This document shows positions 33,275-44,279 of a stretch of DNA of 64,000 nt, piece by piece; the stretch's first letter is position 1; each line of letters opens with the position of its first letter. Under the pieces are notes generated by a model. It ran no database searches. It was not told the DNA's origin and was given only the letters and a program-made list of their open reading frames with translations. The stretch spans positions 1,047,664 through 1,111,663 of the forward strand of contig QANY01006259.1 in assembly GCA_003255025.1 (NCBI GenBank), read 5' to 3'. This DNA is from Datisca glomerata. Lineage: Eukaryota; Streptophyta; Magnoliopsida; Cucurbitales; Datiscaceae. Made by a program: the position numbers and the translations under genes.

Positions 33275-33840
33275 GGCTAGTGATGGGGAGGAGATAAAGA
33301 TTGAGAAGGAAGTGAAAAAAATGGAGAAGGAGAGAAGGATGAAAAAGAAGAAGATATGGTAGAGAAGGAAGAAGAAGAGGAGATGGTAGAGAAGGAAGAA
33401 GAATAAGAGAAGGAATAGAAGGAAGAAGAAGAAAAAGAAGAAAAAGAAGAAGAGAAGGTCGAAGAAAAGGAAGAAGAAAAGGAAGGTAATAAGGAGGAGG
33501 GGGTGAAAAGAAGGAAGATGAAGAAAAGACAAAAGAGAAAAAAGAAATAGAAGAGAAAATAGAAATAGAAGAATGAAAAGAAGAAAAAATATAAGAAGAA
33601 GAAGAAGTAAAAGAAGAAAAAATAAAAGAAGAAGAAAAACAAAAAAAACAAAAAAAAAGAAAGTTGAAAAAGTTGAAACTACACAAAGAAGAAGAAGTTG
33701 AAAATAAAGAAGGAAGAATGTGAAAAAAAATAAGAATTAGAAAGAATAAAGGGGAAGAAAAAAAAGAAACAAAAAAGAAGAAGAAGCTGAAAATAAAGTA
33801 GAAGAAGAAGAAGAAGAAACAAAAAAGAAGGACAAAATGT
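33275..33840 (+). repeat. ~560-bp polypurine (GAA/GAG/AAA) tract
   Basis: The + strand is almost entirely A and G, derived from Glu/Lys codons in the linker of the Ulp1-like gene. Several stops and frame changes interrupt it. The long reading frames on the opposite strand (Phe/Ser-rich) are artefacts of this composition. Confidence 0.9.
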
Positions 33841-34514
33841 TGCGTCGATAATATCTGCATTGATGGATTCGGTTTAGTCAATGGAGCAGTCCAACGATGG
33901 AGAAAAATAAGAGCTTGTCTGCCTTGGTGAATTTGGTAAGATGAAGATAAAAAGCTCTCGGGTCCTAGAGTCACCTAATTGGGAAACCAAAAAGGTTAAA
34001 AAGAAGAAGCAACGAAGGAAAAAAATTGATGAGAGTATCGTTGCCAGAACGGACTTCACGGGCCACATGTAGACTTCATGACCATTTTTTATTGACGTTG
34101 GAGTTTAAAATTTTTCCCGTGACATTACAAGGGAAGCTGTCTAGCCGAATGGCAAAGTTTGAGCAAGATCCCGTGGGCTGGGATATTAACGTTGATGATC
34201 AACTCTGGTACCTGGTCCTCGGCTTGCAGATGAATTTTGGAAGGAGTTGGGAACATTCAGATAAGGCTATCTTTTCAATGAATGTGAACCATAGTCATTG
34301 GATTACGGTTGAGCTTGATTTGAATGGTCAGTGTATTCGTATTTATAACTCCATGAAGACGTCATATCAAAGCTCCTTGTACATTGAAATAATGAAACAT
34401 TTCATGAAGATTGTCTCTCTGCTAGCTCAAATGATGAATATTCATGAGAGAATACATGAGGTTGAACCTAAAGATGAGTGAAAATATGAGATTATTAAGT
34501 GTCTACAAGAAGAG

Positions 34515-34519
34515 AATAG
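34515..34519. other. Left target-site duplication of the gypsy element (AATAG)
   Basis: Identical to 39422-39426. It joins the last exon bases before the insertion to GTAAGTG after it. Confidence 0.92.
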
Positions 34520-35369
34520 TGATATGAACCCCGCCGACGATTTACGATGAAACCAGATAACAATGATGGTTCAAGAACGTGAAAGACAAGAATTGTTGAG
34601 CCTTAACCCATTATCTAGCAAGATAAGAACTAAGACTATGAAGGATAGAAACGTCACACCAAGAAACCTAAGGATCACTTAAGAATCAATGTGATAAGTT
34701 TGGTTATTTGAACGCCACAAGACTAACTTGATAAGTTCAAAGAGTTCTTTCAAGAACAAAGAGGACACACCTCACAATAACATAAACTTGTTTTTAATAT
34801 TCATAACATGATTATAAATTTCGCGGGTACCATATTTTATACTTGGAACAACCCTCCAAGAATAGGAAAAGCATTAATTTTAGCTTTGAAACAACACCAA
34901 CATTAAAGTAAATAAGTTCCCACATTTTTAGACCTTTTTTGACTACTAATAATAAGTAAATATCACTAATTGACTATGAACAATGTATTTAAGCATAACC
35001 AATCCAAGCTAGATTCATCCCCCCTATTTAATAGCCTTGAAAATAGTCCAATTCATGCCCTTTCATGGCCTTATCTTGATGAACACATTTTTGTAGGTTC
35101 ATTATCCTTTTCAGTTGCTTTTGTATGCTAATTTGACTCTTCAATGGCCTTGATGACATGGATAAAGCCTTGATTTTCATTTTGACCCACATTGGGTTTC
35201 ACTTTTTCAGAATCAATCCAATTCTCTTGAATCATCCCAATAAGCGCTTTCTTGAAATTTTGGCTCTAAGTCTTGTAATTGGACCACCAAGGAGTGATAA
35301 AGGATCTTGTACAAGTTCAGCTTCATTCCCGCGTGTATGCTCAGCGCCACAGCTCCTAGATTTTCATCA
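34520..35369 (-). repeat. 3' LTR of the gypsy element (850 bp)
   Basis: It nearly matches 38569-39421. It lacks a short CCCCAAGAAC duplication present in the other copy and carries a ~20-bp TCTTGATGAACACATTTTTG segment at about 35073. The polypurine tract AAGAGGGGGAGAA (- strand) lies at 35370-35383. Confidence 0.92.
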
Positions 35370-35389
35370 TTCTCCCCCTCTTGAGAAGG

Positions 35390-37990
35390 ATTTATCCTCA
35401 AATCAACACCTGCATCAAATGGAGACAAATCAGCAACATTAAAGCTTGTACTGACACCGTATTCACCTAGTAAGTCAAGTTTGTAAGCATTGTCATTAAT
35501 GCGTTCCACCACTTGAAATGGTCCATCACCCCGAGGTATGAGTTTTGAACGTCGGTGCTCCAGAAAATGCTTTTTTCTCAAGTACAACCAAACCCAATCT
35601 CCTGGTTCAAAAACTATCTTCTTGCGTCCCTTGTTGGCTTGATTGACATATTGTTCAGTCCTCCTTTCAATATTCAGCCGTGCCTTCTCATGAATTTTCT
35701 TAAAAAATTTAGCCTTCTTTTTCCCGTCTAAGTTTACACGTTCACTCAAAAGTAAAGGAATTAAATCCAAATGAGATAAATGATTAAATCCATAAAAAAT
35801 ATCAAACGGTGAAAACTTAGTTGCTGCATGTGTACTTCTATTGTAAGCAAATTCAATATGTGACAAACAATCTACCCACGTTTTCAAGTTCTTCTTAATG
35901 ATAGCACGCAATAAAGAAGACAAAGGTCTATTCACTACTTTAGTTTGACCATCAGTTTATGGATGACAAGTAGTAGAAAATAATAACTTGGTTCCCATCT
36001 TTCCCCACAAAGTCTTCCAAAAGTAACTCAAAAACTTTGCATCCCTATAAGAAACAATGGTCTTAGGCATGCCATGTAACCTAACAATTTCTTTGAAGAA
36101 CAAATCAGCTATATGTGATGCATCATCAATTTTATGACATGCAATGAAGTGTGCCATTTTAGAAAACCTGTCAACCACCATAAAAATTGAATCTCTGCCC
36201 CTCTTAGTTCTAGGTAAACCCAAAATAAAATCCATATAAATATCAGTCCAAGGTTTACTAGGTATAGGCAAAGGGGTGTACAAGACATGAGGTTTTAATT
36301 TAGACTTAGTTTGTTTACATGTGATACATTTTTCACAGATTCTTTGCACATCACGCTTCATATGAGGCCAAAAGAAATGTTCATGCAAAACTCTAAAAGT
36401 CTTAGCTACTCCAAAATGGCCCATTAATCCTCCTCCATAAGCTTCTCTCACAAGCAATTCATGCAAAGAACACATAGGCACACACAATTTATTTTCCCTA
36501 AACAGAAATCCATTATGCCTATAAAACTTATTAATTGCCACTATTTCACATGGATTGAACACATTACCAAAATCAGAATCTTGTGCATACAAATCCTTAA
36601 TGTATTCAAAACCAAGTAATTTTGTGTCTAAAATTGAAAGTAAGGCATACATTTGGGACAATGCATCAGCAACCATATTTTCCTTACCTCGCCTATATTT
36701 GATCACATAAGGAAATGTTTCAATGAATTCGATCGACTTGACATGTCATTTGTTCAACTTTTGTTGTCCTTTCAAATATTTCAAGGATTCATGATCCATG
36801 TGAATCACAAACTCCTTTGGCCATAAATAATGCTACCAATTTTCTAATGCCCTCACCAAAGCGTACATCTCCTTATCATAAGTTGGATAATTTAGAACTG
36901 CCCCACTCAAATTTTCACTAAAATAAGCCACGGGACAACCTTCTTGCATCAAAACAGCTCCAATACATATTCCATAGGCATCACACTCAATTTCAATTGT
37001 TTTAGCAAAGTCAGGTAAAATAAGCAATGGTGCATTAGTTAAATTTTCTTTGATCAATTTGAATGCTTTTTCTTATTCTTTTTCCCACTTAAATGGAACA
37101 TTTTTCTTGATGACTTTAGTAAGAGGGGCGGCCAAGCTATTAAAATCACGCACAAACCGCCTATAGAAGCTAGCTAGGCCATGAAAACTCCTCACTTGGC
37201 TGATTGTTGTTGGCATTGGCTTTGCATTGTACATAAGTACAATAAAGGATTGATGTGAAAATAAACCTAGTCATGGTGGCTTCACGTTGCTCTTCCACAT
37301 TTTCCCGGATCATAGCTACATCCATCTCCTTGTAGTATTCATCTACACTCTTGGAACCTTGAGTTAGCCTTTGTAGTTTTTGAAACAAACTCCTATAATA
37401 GTGGCTTGGTACAAAACGCCTCCTCATAAGCAATTTCATCTCCTCCCAAAAGCCCACGGGTGGCTCTCTATTTCTCCTTATATTATTTTGTAATTGATCC
37501 CACCAAACAATGACATAATCGGTGAATTCAATTGCTGCCAACTTACTTTATCTTTGAATAGTTGTGACAATCAAACACCATCTCCACTTTAGTTTCCCAC
37601 TCCAAGTAAGCTTCCGGATCATTTTTACCTTGAAAAGATGGGATTTTGATCTTTATGTTTCCTAGATCATTATCCATCCTAGGTCTACCCATCCTAACTT
37701 CTCTATTTCCATAACCACGCTCAAACTTGCCCTGGTTCATATATGGCTCTTCAAACTCCTCCAATTATGCTTCTTCCTCAACATTATCCGAAAGAAGACG
37801 CCCGCCTCGCTGTCTATTAGGAATTTCATGTTGCTGCCCCCTAGGTGTTCTCATTTCTACCCTATCCAACCTCTCTTGAATAGGTTCTAATTCTGCCCTC
37901 AGCATACGCCTCATTTCCCCCAACATCGCTTGCATTTGAAGGTTCGGAATGGCTTGTTATTGAACTTCTTCGAATACGTCTTCGTCTTGG
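35390..37990 (-). pseudogene. Broken gag-pol of the gypsy element
   Basis: From right to left. Gag (about 37990-37200) has PRMDNDLGNIKIKIPSFQGK and DPEAYLEWETKVEMVFDCHN. It joins abruptly to MPTTISQVRSFHGLASFYRR, the last RT block. RNase H follows (37060-36660) with [18 protein letters not shown] and [10 protein letters not shown]. Integrase (36650-35690) keeps the HHCC zinc finger ([24 protein letters not shown]) and the first two catalytic Asp ([16 protein letters not shown]). The third position reads [10 protein letters not shown], with Lys where Glu is expected, after a stop that replaces the Gln of HPQTDG. The C-terminal integrase domain ends about 35400. Confidence 0.9.
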
Positions 37991-38554
37991 TTATTGGACA
38001 TATTTAGAATCTGGAAAATAAGATTCGACACCTCACAAACACTCCCTTATTTGTTTCACTCAAGAATTATACACTGACTCTCGTGTTTTCACTCTAAATG
38101 GCTTTTACCCTCATATGGTCTCACACACTCTTGCATTTTTCCACTCTTTTATGTCTCTTTAGCCCTTATCGAACTCAAGAAACCAAATAGAAATATCCAG
38201 CAGCAATTCAAAATGAGAAATAACCAAAACTCACAAAGGGTCAAAAAATTGATTGTGATAGAAAAAGAATGGAATACACGATTTTTATAGTTTCAATAAT
38301 TACCCAAAATTCACACAAATCTGTAACGGATTTTAATAACTCTTTTTTTGGGTCAAAAGAGTTGAGAAAATGAAAAATAGGATTGGAACAAAAAAAAATT
38401 CTTATTGCTTCTTTTTGTAGACTCCTCATTTTTTTTTCTATTTTTCTCTCTTTTTTTGCTTTTTTTTCTTCTTTTTTTGTTTTATTTTTTTATACAGAAA
38501 TAAATAAGAAAACAAATAAAGATAAAGGATAGTCAAATTTACCTTAGAACCAAA

Positions 38555-38566
38555 GCTCTGATACCA
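38555..38566 (-). other. Primer binding site of the gypsy element
   Basis: TGGTATCAGAGC on the - strand, two bases from the LTR. An exact match to the tRNA-iMet type. Confidence 0.92.
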
Positions 38567-38568
38567 AA

Positions 38569-39421
38569 TGATATGAACCCCACCGACGATTTACGATGAA
38601 ACTCGATAACAATGATGGTTCAAGAACCCCAAGAACGTGAAAGATAAGAATTGTTGAGCCTTAACCCATTATCTAGCAAGATAAGAACTAAGACTGCGAA
38701 TGATAGAAATGCCACACCAAGAAACCTAAGGATCACTCAAGAATAAGGGTGATAAGTTTGGTTGTTTGAACACCACAAGACAAACTTGATGAGTTCAAAG
38801 AGTTCTTTCAAGAACAACGAGGACACACCTCACAATAACATAAACTTGTTTTCAATATTCATAACATGATTACAAATTTCGTGGGTACCATGTTTTATAC
38901 TTTGAACAACCCTCCAAGAATAGGAAAAGAATTAATTTTAGCTTTGAAACAACACCAACATTAAAGTAAATAAGTTCCCACATTTTTAGACCTTTTTTGA
39001 CTACTAATAATAAGTAAATATCACTAATTGACTATGAACAATGTATTTAAGCATAACCAATCCAAGCTAGATTCATCCCCCTATTTAATAGCCTTGAAAA
39101 TAGTCCAATTCATGCCCTTTCATGACCTTTTTTGTAGGTTCATTATCCTTTTCAATTACTTTTGTATGATAATTAGACTCTTCAATGGCCTTGATGACAT
39201 GGATAAAGCTTTGATTTTCATTTGGACCCATATTATGCTTCACTTTTTTAGAATCAATCCAATTCTCTTGAATCAGCCCAATAAGTGCTTTCTTGAGACT
39301 TTGGGCTCTAAGTCTTGTAATTGGACCACCAGAGAGTGATAAAGGATCTTGTGCAAGTTCAGCTCCATTCCCGCGTGTATGCTCAGCCTCACGTCCATTT
39401 TCAGCTTCTAGATTTGCATCA
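38569..39421 (-). repeat. 5' LTR of the gypsy element (853 bp)
   Basis: Begins on the + strand TGATATGAACCCC and ends GATTTGCATCA. Followed by AATAG. Confidence 0.92.
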
Positions 39422-39660
39422 AATAGGTAAGTGAAATATACATTTTTTTGAAAGTCCACTTAAAATTTCATACATATTATTTAATTATGTTTTTGCATTT
39501 CATATGTTTTGTAGGTTTGATTGTAGGGTATTTAACCTTAAGTTTGTTGAAACCCTCACATATGGGAAGAATCTCCAAGAAATAACTCAACAACAAATGC
39601 CAGAATATCGAAGATGGATTATTGAGTTATTTGCACGTGACAATGTTGTACCGAAATAAT
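39422..39660 (+). pseudogene. Ulp1-like protease gene, last intron and C-terminal exon after the gypsy insertion
   Basis: After the second AATAG the sequence reads GTAAGTG, a consensus 5' splice site, so the gypsy element sits exactly at the exon end. The intron runs 39427-39515 and ends TTTTGTAG. The last exon encodes FDCRVFNLKFVETLTYG, then MPEYRRWIIELFARDNV, and stops at about 39658. D-C-x-V-F contains the catalytic Cys of Ulp1 proteases; the usual Gly after the Cys is Arg here. The upstream His and the Asn-for-Asp are in the part before 34519. Confidence 0.85.
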
Positions 39661-39729
39661 ATGGATATATTTTATGAATTTTTATTTTATTAAATTGTGA
39701 ATTATGAATTATGAGTTTTTTTGTCATTA

Positions 39730-42000
39730 TATGTTTAGTGTAGGCTTCATGTAGCCCACACGAAAACTTCACGGGCATCGTGCATGCTTCATGTAGCCTA
39801 CAAGATGGCATCACGGGTATCATGTAGTCATCGTGTAGACTACACGAGGACTTCACGGGAATCGTGTAGGATTCATGTAGGCTAATAAACTTTATGACAT
39901 TATTAAATAAAAAACACAAATATATTTCTATATTTACTTGACTTGGTCATCTCGATTACTTCACGAGCATCGTGTAGCCTTCAGTAGCCTACACGATGGC
40001 TTCACGGGTATCGTGTAGACTACATGATGACTTCTCGGGCATCGTGTAGTCTACAGGATGACTTCACGGGCATCTTGTAATTATCGTGTAGACTACACGA
40101 CTACTTCACAGGAATCGTGTATGATTCATGTAGGCTAATTAAACTTTATGGCATTATTAAATAAACAACACAAGTATATTTCTATATTTAAGTGGCTTGG
40201 TCATCCTGATGACTTCACGGGCATCGTGTAGGCTTCATGTAGCCTACATGATCACTTCACGGGCATAGTATAGTCTTCATGTAGCCTACACGATGACTTC
40301 ACGGGCATCGTGTAGACTACACGAGGACTTCATGGGCATCGTGTAGACTACACGAGTACTTCATGAGAATCGTGTAAGATTCACGTAGGCTAATTAAACT
40401 TTATGGCATTCTTAAATAACAAACACAAGTATATTTCTATATTTAAGTGGCTTGGTCATCCTGATGACTTCACGGGCATCGTGTAGGCTTCATTTATCCT
40501 ACATGATGACTTCACGGGCATAGTGTAGTCTTCATGTAGCCTACGTGATGACTTCACGGGCATCGTGTAGACTACACGAGGACTTCACGCGAATCGTGTA
40601 GGATTCATGTAGGCTAATTAAACTTTATGACATTCTTAAATAACAAACACAAATATATTTCTATATTTAAGTGGCTTGGTCATCCTGATGACTTCACGTG
40701 TATCGTGTAGGCTTCATTTAGCCTACATGATGACTTCACGGGCATAATGTAATCTTCATGTAGCCTATGCGATGACTTCACAAGCATCGTGTAGACTACA
40801 CGAAGACTTCACAGGAATCGTGTAGGATTCATGTAGGCTAATTAAACTTTATGACATTCTTAAATAACAAACACAATTATATTTCTACAGTTAAGTGGCT
40901 TGGTCATCATGATGTCTTCATGGGCATCGTGTAGGCTTCATGTAGGCTAATTAAGTTTTATGACATTATTAAATAAAAAACTCAAGTATATTTCTATATT
41001 AATATTTAATTCAAGTCTACAAAGGTCATTATTTATATTTAAGTGGCTTGGTCATCCCGTTGATATAGATGAATTGGATTTCTGCACGTTTGTCGATTGT
41101 GGCCAATTTACCCACAACGTTTGCACTTACTTCTCACTACTTCCTCACCTCTAGATGGAATTCTCTATGTCCATCTTATATGGGCATCGTGTAGCCTTCA
41201 GTGGCCTACAATGGCTTCACGGACATCATGTAGACTACATGATGACGTCACGGGCATCATGTAGTCTATATGATGATTTACAGACATCTTTTAATCATCG
41301 TGTAGACTACACGAGTACTTCAAAGGAATCGTTTATGATTCATGTAGGCTAATTAAACTTTATGGCATTATTAAATAACCAACAGAAGTATATTTATATA
41401 TTTAAGTGGCTTGGTCATCCTGATGACTTCATGGGTATTGTATAGGCTTCATGTAGCCTACATGATGACTTCACGGGCATAGTATAGTCTTCATGTAGCA
41501 TATGCGATGACTTCACGGGCATCGTGTAGACTACACTAGGACTTCACGGGAATCGTGTAGGATTCATGTAGGCTAATTAAACTTTATGACATTCTTAAAT
41601 AACAAACACAAGTATATTTCTATATTAAAGTGGCTTGGTCATCTTGATGACTTCATGGGCATCGTGTAGGCTTCATTTAGCCTACATGATGACTTCACGG
41701 GCATAGTGTAGTCTTCATGTAGTCTATGCGATGACTTCACAGGCATCTTGTAGACTACACGAGGACTTCACGGGAATCGTGTAGGATTCATGTATGCTAA
41801 TTAAACTTTATGACATTCTTAAATAACAAACACAAGTATATTTCTACAGTTAAGTGGCTTGGTCATCCTGATGACTTCATGGGCATCGTGTAGACTACAC
41901 GATGACTTCACGGGAATCGTGTAGGATTGATGTAGGCTAATTAAATTTTATGACATTATTAAATAACAAACATAAGTATATTTCTATATTAATATTTCAT
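39730..42000. repeat. Tandem repeat array, ~225-bp unit, in the MULE spacer
   Basis: Each unit contains GGCTAATTAAACTTTATG, TATTTCTATATTTAAGTGGC, TTGGTCATCCTGATGACTTC and several CATCGTGTAGACTACACGA palindromes. Unit starts fall near 39882, 40133, 40389, 40614, 40838, 40946, 41347, 41572, 41798 and 41937, so spacing is ~225-256 bp with some shorter or longer units. A larger duplication is superimposed: 39965-41170 and 41171-42155 are two copies of one block. Confidence 0.9.
41010..41170 (-). pseudogene. Duplicated C-terminal zinc-knuckle piece of mudrA
   Basis: The - strand reads RIPSRGEEVVRSKCKRCG, a stop, then IGHNRQTCRNP. It carries a complete CX2CX4HX4C knuckle apart from the stop. It is a second copy of 42010-42150, carried along by the ~1-kb block duplication. 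Confidence 0.72.
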
Positions 42001-43289
42001 TTAAGTCTACAAAGGTCATTATTTATATTTAAGTGGCTTGGTCATCCCGTTAAGATAGAGGAATTTGATTTCTGCACGTTTGTGGCCAATTTACCCACAA
42101 CATTTGCACTTCTTTCTCACTACTTCCTCACCTCTAGATGGAATTCTCTATGTCATAAGTCTGCCACTTTGCCGCCTCGTTATAGGTGGCAATACCACCT
42201 TTGCATGAACCTCCTGGTTGATGACCCAATCTACTTGATCTTCGAGAGGATGTATTATTTTCGCATACACAGCAATTAAAGCCTCAGTTTTATAGAACCT
42301 CGAACACATACTATATGTGAAAATATTATGCTGCCGACATGCAGCCAATGGATGCATGCAAGAAATTTGATTAAGATCAAATTCTATGCACGTACACGTC
42401 TTAAGATCCAATTTTACCACTGCTTCCCTACCTCCACCTGCAACATGAAACTTGTGGACGTTGGAAGCAAACAATGATAGTGTATGTGATGCAAGATGCT
42501 TCTTATTAAGCTCAGTCTCAACCCAATCTGTCATTTGTGATGTGATTTGACAGGCAGTTATCCATCGTTCATAGAACCACTATTGTAACATGTCACGGAT
42601 ATGTTCTATAAGGCATGTAATAGGAAGCTCTCTAGCATCCTTCAAAATCTCATTCAAACATTTCGTAATATTTGTAGTCATTATATTGTATTGCCTTCCA
42701 TCAAAACGAACGTTCCCACCTCTCAACTCCCCCCTGACATGTATTGTGAGATATCTAGAAATACATTTGTAAAATGAGTCATCATCTGATCAAATTCTGA
42801 TTGACGATATGCCTTTGCTACTTTAAAAAATAATGCGACCGTTTCTTCCTTTTTATAAATTGATTTTATATTTTGGCTCGTATGGAAGATGCAAGCTCCA
42901 TGAAGCGCAAAAGAAAAGACAACATGTATAACATTTAGTATACTTGTATTGCTATCGAATATAAACACCAAGTCTTGCAGATCACCCATTACATCGTGAA
43001 GTTTGCAGAAGAACCGTTTTCATGAATCATTATTTTATGAATCTATAATATCAAATTCAATGGGATATACTTGGTTGTTCCCATCCTTTGTTGTTGAAAC
43101 AAATAATACCCCTTTGTATTTGGCTTTTAAGGTGATTGCGTCAACAACAATAACAGGCTGTATACAGCTAAAAAATCCATGAACAGAGGGTCCAAGAGTC
43201 ATTAAAAATATTTAAAATGATCCTGCTCATCAGTCTCTATGTGTGTTGTTGTCCCTGAAAAAATATTTAATATTGCTGTATTAAAATCG

Positions 43290-43675
43290 GTAGAGTACAT
43301 AGTGTACATGATGCGTACATGAGATCCATGTAACCATTGTGTAAAGTACACGATGACTACATGAGGTCCGTGTAACCATCGTGTAGACTATAAGAGGTCC
43401 GTGTAATCATGGTGTAGACTACAAGATGACTACACGAGATCCATGTAACCATCGTGTAGACTACACGAGGTTAGTGTAGGCATCGTGTAAACTACATGAT
43501 GACTACATGAGATCCGTGTACCCATCATGTAGACTACATGATGACTAAACGAGGTTCATAGAACCATCGTGTAGACTACACGATGACTACAGGAGGGTAG
43601 TGTAACTAACATGTAGACTACATGATGACTACACGTGGTCAGTGTAGGAATTCTGTAGACTACACGATCACTAGT
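43290..43675. repeat. CGTGTAG/CTACACG repeat cluster 3 (in the mudrA gene)
   Basis: About nine units of ~40-42 bp of the form ACCATCGTGTAGACTACACG plus ATGACTACACGAGGTCCGTG. It separates two coding blocks of mudrA. On the - strand an acceptor-like TTTTTTCAG precedes the next exon at about 43262, so this is probably an intron. Confidence 0.88.
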
Positions 43676-43760
43676 TCCAATGCATATTCCCTAGCTCTCA
43701 ATGTCTTTAGGAGACCCTCGAACTAGTTCCAATGCATATTCCCTAGCTCTCAATGTCTTA
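43671..43760. repeat. 52-bp direct duplication at the mudrA exon edge
   Basis: CTAGTTCCAATGCATATTCC plus the following CTAGCTCTCAATGTCTT occurs at 43671 and again at 43723. It duplicates the codons for the REYALELVRGSP segment right where the repeat-filled intron begins. Confidence 0.9.
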
Positions 43761-44279
43761 TGATAACTTATGTTGACACTGAAATCAAACTGAACATCTT
43801 CAATTATGTCCTTTTGCCTATATATATGTCCAACACCCCTGTATTTGGGCCGTATAGAATGACCTGACCAATCAATGAATATGTAGCCTGATGGTGTTCA
43901 TGTCTCAGTACTTCAAATGTGCATGTATGTGTATTGATGAACTCTGTAACTTTAAAATATGGACAATTTTTCAATTTCATGGCCCGTAACCTCCATTGGC
44001 ATGTTTTCTTAACACATACAAGAACCAACATTGACTATTTTAACTTGAAGATCCGAAACTCAAAATTTCTCCAGATGGCCATGATACGAGCAACCTTAAC
44101 TAGCTCAGTTTTATCACAGTATAAATAATCCATATTTATTGTGTCTGATACAATTTGAATCAAATCATCTCGTTACTCACTGAACCCAGATGTTGTTTAT
44201 TCAGAACAGGTTGTGATGAGACTGGATAAGTGGTTTTGGGTTCTAGACCAATATTCAATGCTCATGAATAGCTAAAGAA

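Larger units (their letters stand above)
31592..34519 (+). pseudogene. Ulp1-like (C48) cysteine protease gene of the MULE, part before the gypsy insertion
   Basis: First comes a DUF1985 domain at about 31750-32560: FRETCFGHLLDLPALNFLG, then after a frameshift VNEEPLRFSKKEFSLMIRLK, and VDDLEAFNQYPWGELSFSKT at 32176-32240. It continues after an intron as FESIPLVSSLYSNQ (about 32450). A second intron (32719-32949) has a clean GTATGT donor and a TTTTTTTAG acceptor. Then come a Glu/Lys-rich linker (32950-33840) and the protease core (34026-34519) with NHSHWITVELDLNGQCIRIY. In Ulp1-type proteases this His begins the His-Asp-Cys catalytic set, and the Asp position here reads Asn (IYNSM). A stop near 34479, the frameshift and stops in the linker show it is dead. 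The gene resumes at 39427. Confidence 0.82.
34520..39421 (-). mobile_element. Ty3/gypsy LTR retrotransposon, internally deleted
   Basis: 4.9 kb, flanked by identical 5-bp duplications AATAG. The LTRs are 34520-35369 and 38569-39421, beginning TGATAT and ending CATCA on the + strand. The primer binding site is GCTCTGATACCA (38555-38566, - strand TGGTATCAGAGC). On the - strand gag is followed by only the end of reverse transcriptase, then RNase H and integrase, which is the Ty3/gypsy order. Protease and most of reverse transcriptase are deleted near 37190. It is inserted in the Ulp1-like gene of the MULE. Confidence 0.93.
42010..44275 (-). pseudogene. mudrA-type MULE transposase
   Basis: The transposase that would mobilise the MULE, now broken. 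From right to left: an N-terminal MuDR-type region (44200-43800) with NFEFRIFKLK and CVKKTCQWRLRAMKLKN. Then comes a segment with YRQKDIIEDVQFDFSVNISY and REYALELVRGSP (43830-43690). An intron-like gap (about 43690-43262) is filled with CGTGTAG repeats. The catalytic core follows: IQPVIVVDAITLKAKYKG with the first Asp (about 43140) and DLVFIFDSNTSILNVIHVVF with the second Asp (about 42970). A SWIM zinc finger follows, CTCIEFDLNQISCMHPLAACR (42400-42330). A C-terminal zinc knuckle, CKCCG.IGH, ends near 42070. Several stops and frame changes are present. The catalytic Glu is not identified. Confidence 0.85.

Noticed and set aside
33246..33974. Long - strand reading frames rich in Phe and Ser
   Set aside because: They are the complement of the polypurine linker of the Ulp1-like gene; composition alone keeps them open.
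39730..42000. Regularly spaced repeats that might suggest a CRISPR array
   Set aside because: Plant nuclear DNA; units are ~225 bp, imperfect and contiguous, with no unique spacers and no cas genes.
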